Shown here one piece after another: positions 6,132-6,688 of a stretch of 6,688 nt of DNA. Position 1 is the stretch's first letter. Each line of letters starts with the position of its first letter. Below the pieces are notes generated by a model that was given only the letters and a program-made list of their open reading frames with translations, had not been told where the DNA came from and did no database searches. The position numbers were made by a program, and so were the translations under genes. The DNA comes from Acidobacteriota bacterium (GTDB lineage: Bacteria; Acidobacteriota; Terriglobia; Terriglobales; Acidobacteriaceae). The stretch is from the NCBI GenBank assembly GCA_021798655.1, contig JAJZFE010000431.1:1-6688 (forward strand), read 5' to 3'.

Positions 6132-6688
6132 GTGGCCTTCGAACTACCTGCCCTTCCCTATGACTACGCGGCGCTGGAGCCGACCATCGACGAAGCAACC
6201 ATGAAGCTGCACCACGACAAGCATCACCAGGCCTACGTGACCAACCTGAACGGCGCGGTGGAGAAGTACCCCGAAGCAAGACGCCTGAGGAGTTGATCGC
6301 TGACCTCGGCGCGATCCCCGAAGACGTGCGCGCAGTCGTTCGCAACAACGGCGGCGGCCACGTGAATCACACCATGTTCTGGGAGATCATGAAGGCGGGC
6401 GGCGGCGGCGATGCCACCGGCGAGATCGGCGCACAGATTGCCACCGACTTCGGCACGTTCGCCGACTTCAAGAAGAAGTTCAACGAGGCCACAGCGAAGC
6501 AGTTCGGTTCCGGCTGGGGCTTTCTGGTGTGGAAGGGCGGCAAGCTGGAGATCGTCACCAAGCCGAACCAGGACTCGCCCATCTCCGATGGCCTGTTTCC
6601 GATTCTGGGCAACGACGTGTGGGAGCACGCCTACTACCTGAAGTACAACAACCGCCGCCCTGACTACCTGGCCGCGTGGTGGAACGTG
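6132..6688 (+). pseudogene. sodA: Manganese-type superoxide dismutase, frameshifted near 6276 and cut by window edge
   Basis: From GTG at 6132, 48 codons read as a normal Fe/Mn dismutase N-terminus ([16 protein letters not shown] at 27-32, where His27 should be the first metal ligand). After the Glu codon at 6273-6275 the frame is lost and stops at TGA 6294-6296. The homology resumes one base out: from 6278 the frame reads [10 protein letters not shown] and stays open 137 codons to the window edge, with N-H-T-M-F-W (His at 6368-6370) and D-V-W-E-H-A-Y-Y (Asp at 6614-6616, His at 6626-6628) supplying the other ligands. The net change is minus one base modulo three, for example a G lost from a GGC codon. 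The G-G-G-H before the second His and N-Q-D-S-P (from 6566) favour the Mn type. The enzyme converts superoxide to hydrogen peroxide and oxygen, usually in the cytoplasm. All ligands remain, so this is either a recent mutation or a sequence error. About 15-20 C-terminal residues lie beyond the window. Confidence 0.9.

Noticed and set aside
6233..6628. A 131-codon minus-strand frame over the dismutase region
   Set aside because: Shadow of the dismutase sequence, whose family motifs and metal ligands are clear on the plus strand.

Overview
The window is GC-rich, gene-dense bacterial chromosome with no mobile element, tRNA, rRNA or CRISPR array that I can see. The coding style, the YbiT-type ABC-F ATPase and the intracellular-type GH15 glucoamylase resemble soil Acidobacteria (Terriglobales/Acidobacteriaceae-like). 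That assignment is inference from remembered family resemblance, not a search result.

Layout, left to right. (1) 1-741, minus: N-terminal 247 residues of a membrane sensor with a CHASE3 domain, running off the left edge. (2) 801-2438, minus: complete ABC-F family ATPase (YbiT type), ending 59 bp before the sensor. (3) 2511-2621, minus: an easily missed 36-codon gene for a one-helix membrane microprotein with a C-terminal C-x-x-C, with its own Shine-Dalgarno and followed by a GC hairpin at 2481-2497. (4) 2622-2916: non-coding divergent promoter region with three copies of TTTTCAGG in mixed orientation. (5) 2917-3336, plus: VOC-superfamily (PhnB-like) small protein. (6) 3341-3379: perfect 15-bp inverted repeat, the probable shared terminator of two convergent genes. 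(7) 3388-5856, minus: complete cytoplasmic-type GH15 glucoamylase/glucodextranase-like enzyme. (8) 5857-6131: divergent intergenic region with three small dyads. (9) 6132-6688, plus: manganese-type superoxide dismutase, reading frame broken near 6276 by a net loss of one base (mod 3), and cut by the right edge.

Genes 3-2-1 could form one leftward transcription unit (microprotein, ABC-F, sensor), although the hairpin after the microprotein may separate it. The VOC gene and the glucoamylase converge on the 3341-3379 hairpin; the glucoamylase and the dismutase diverge. I see no shared pathway joining these genes. They look like ordinary housekeeping and stress functions: ribosome-associated ATPase, signal sensing, alpha-glucan breakdown, superoxide removal. 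The points most worth a second look are the unannotated-type microprotein, the broken dismutase frame, and the repeat-bearing intergenic region at 2622-2916. I found no convincing new multi-gene system.
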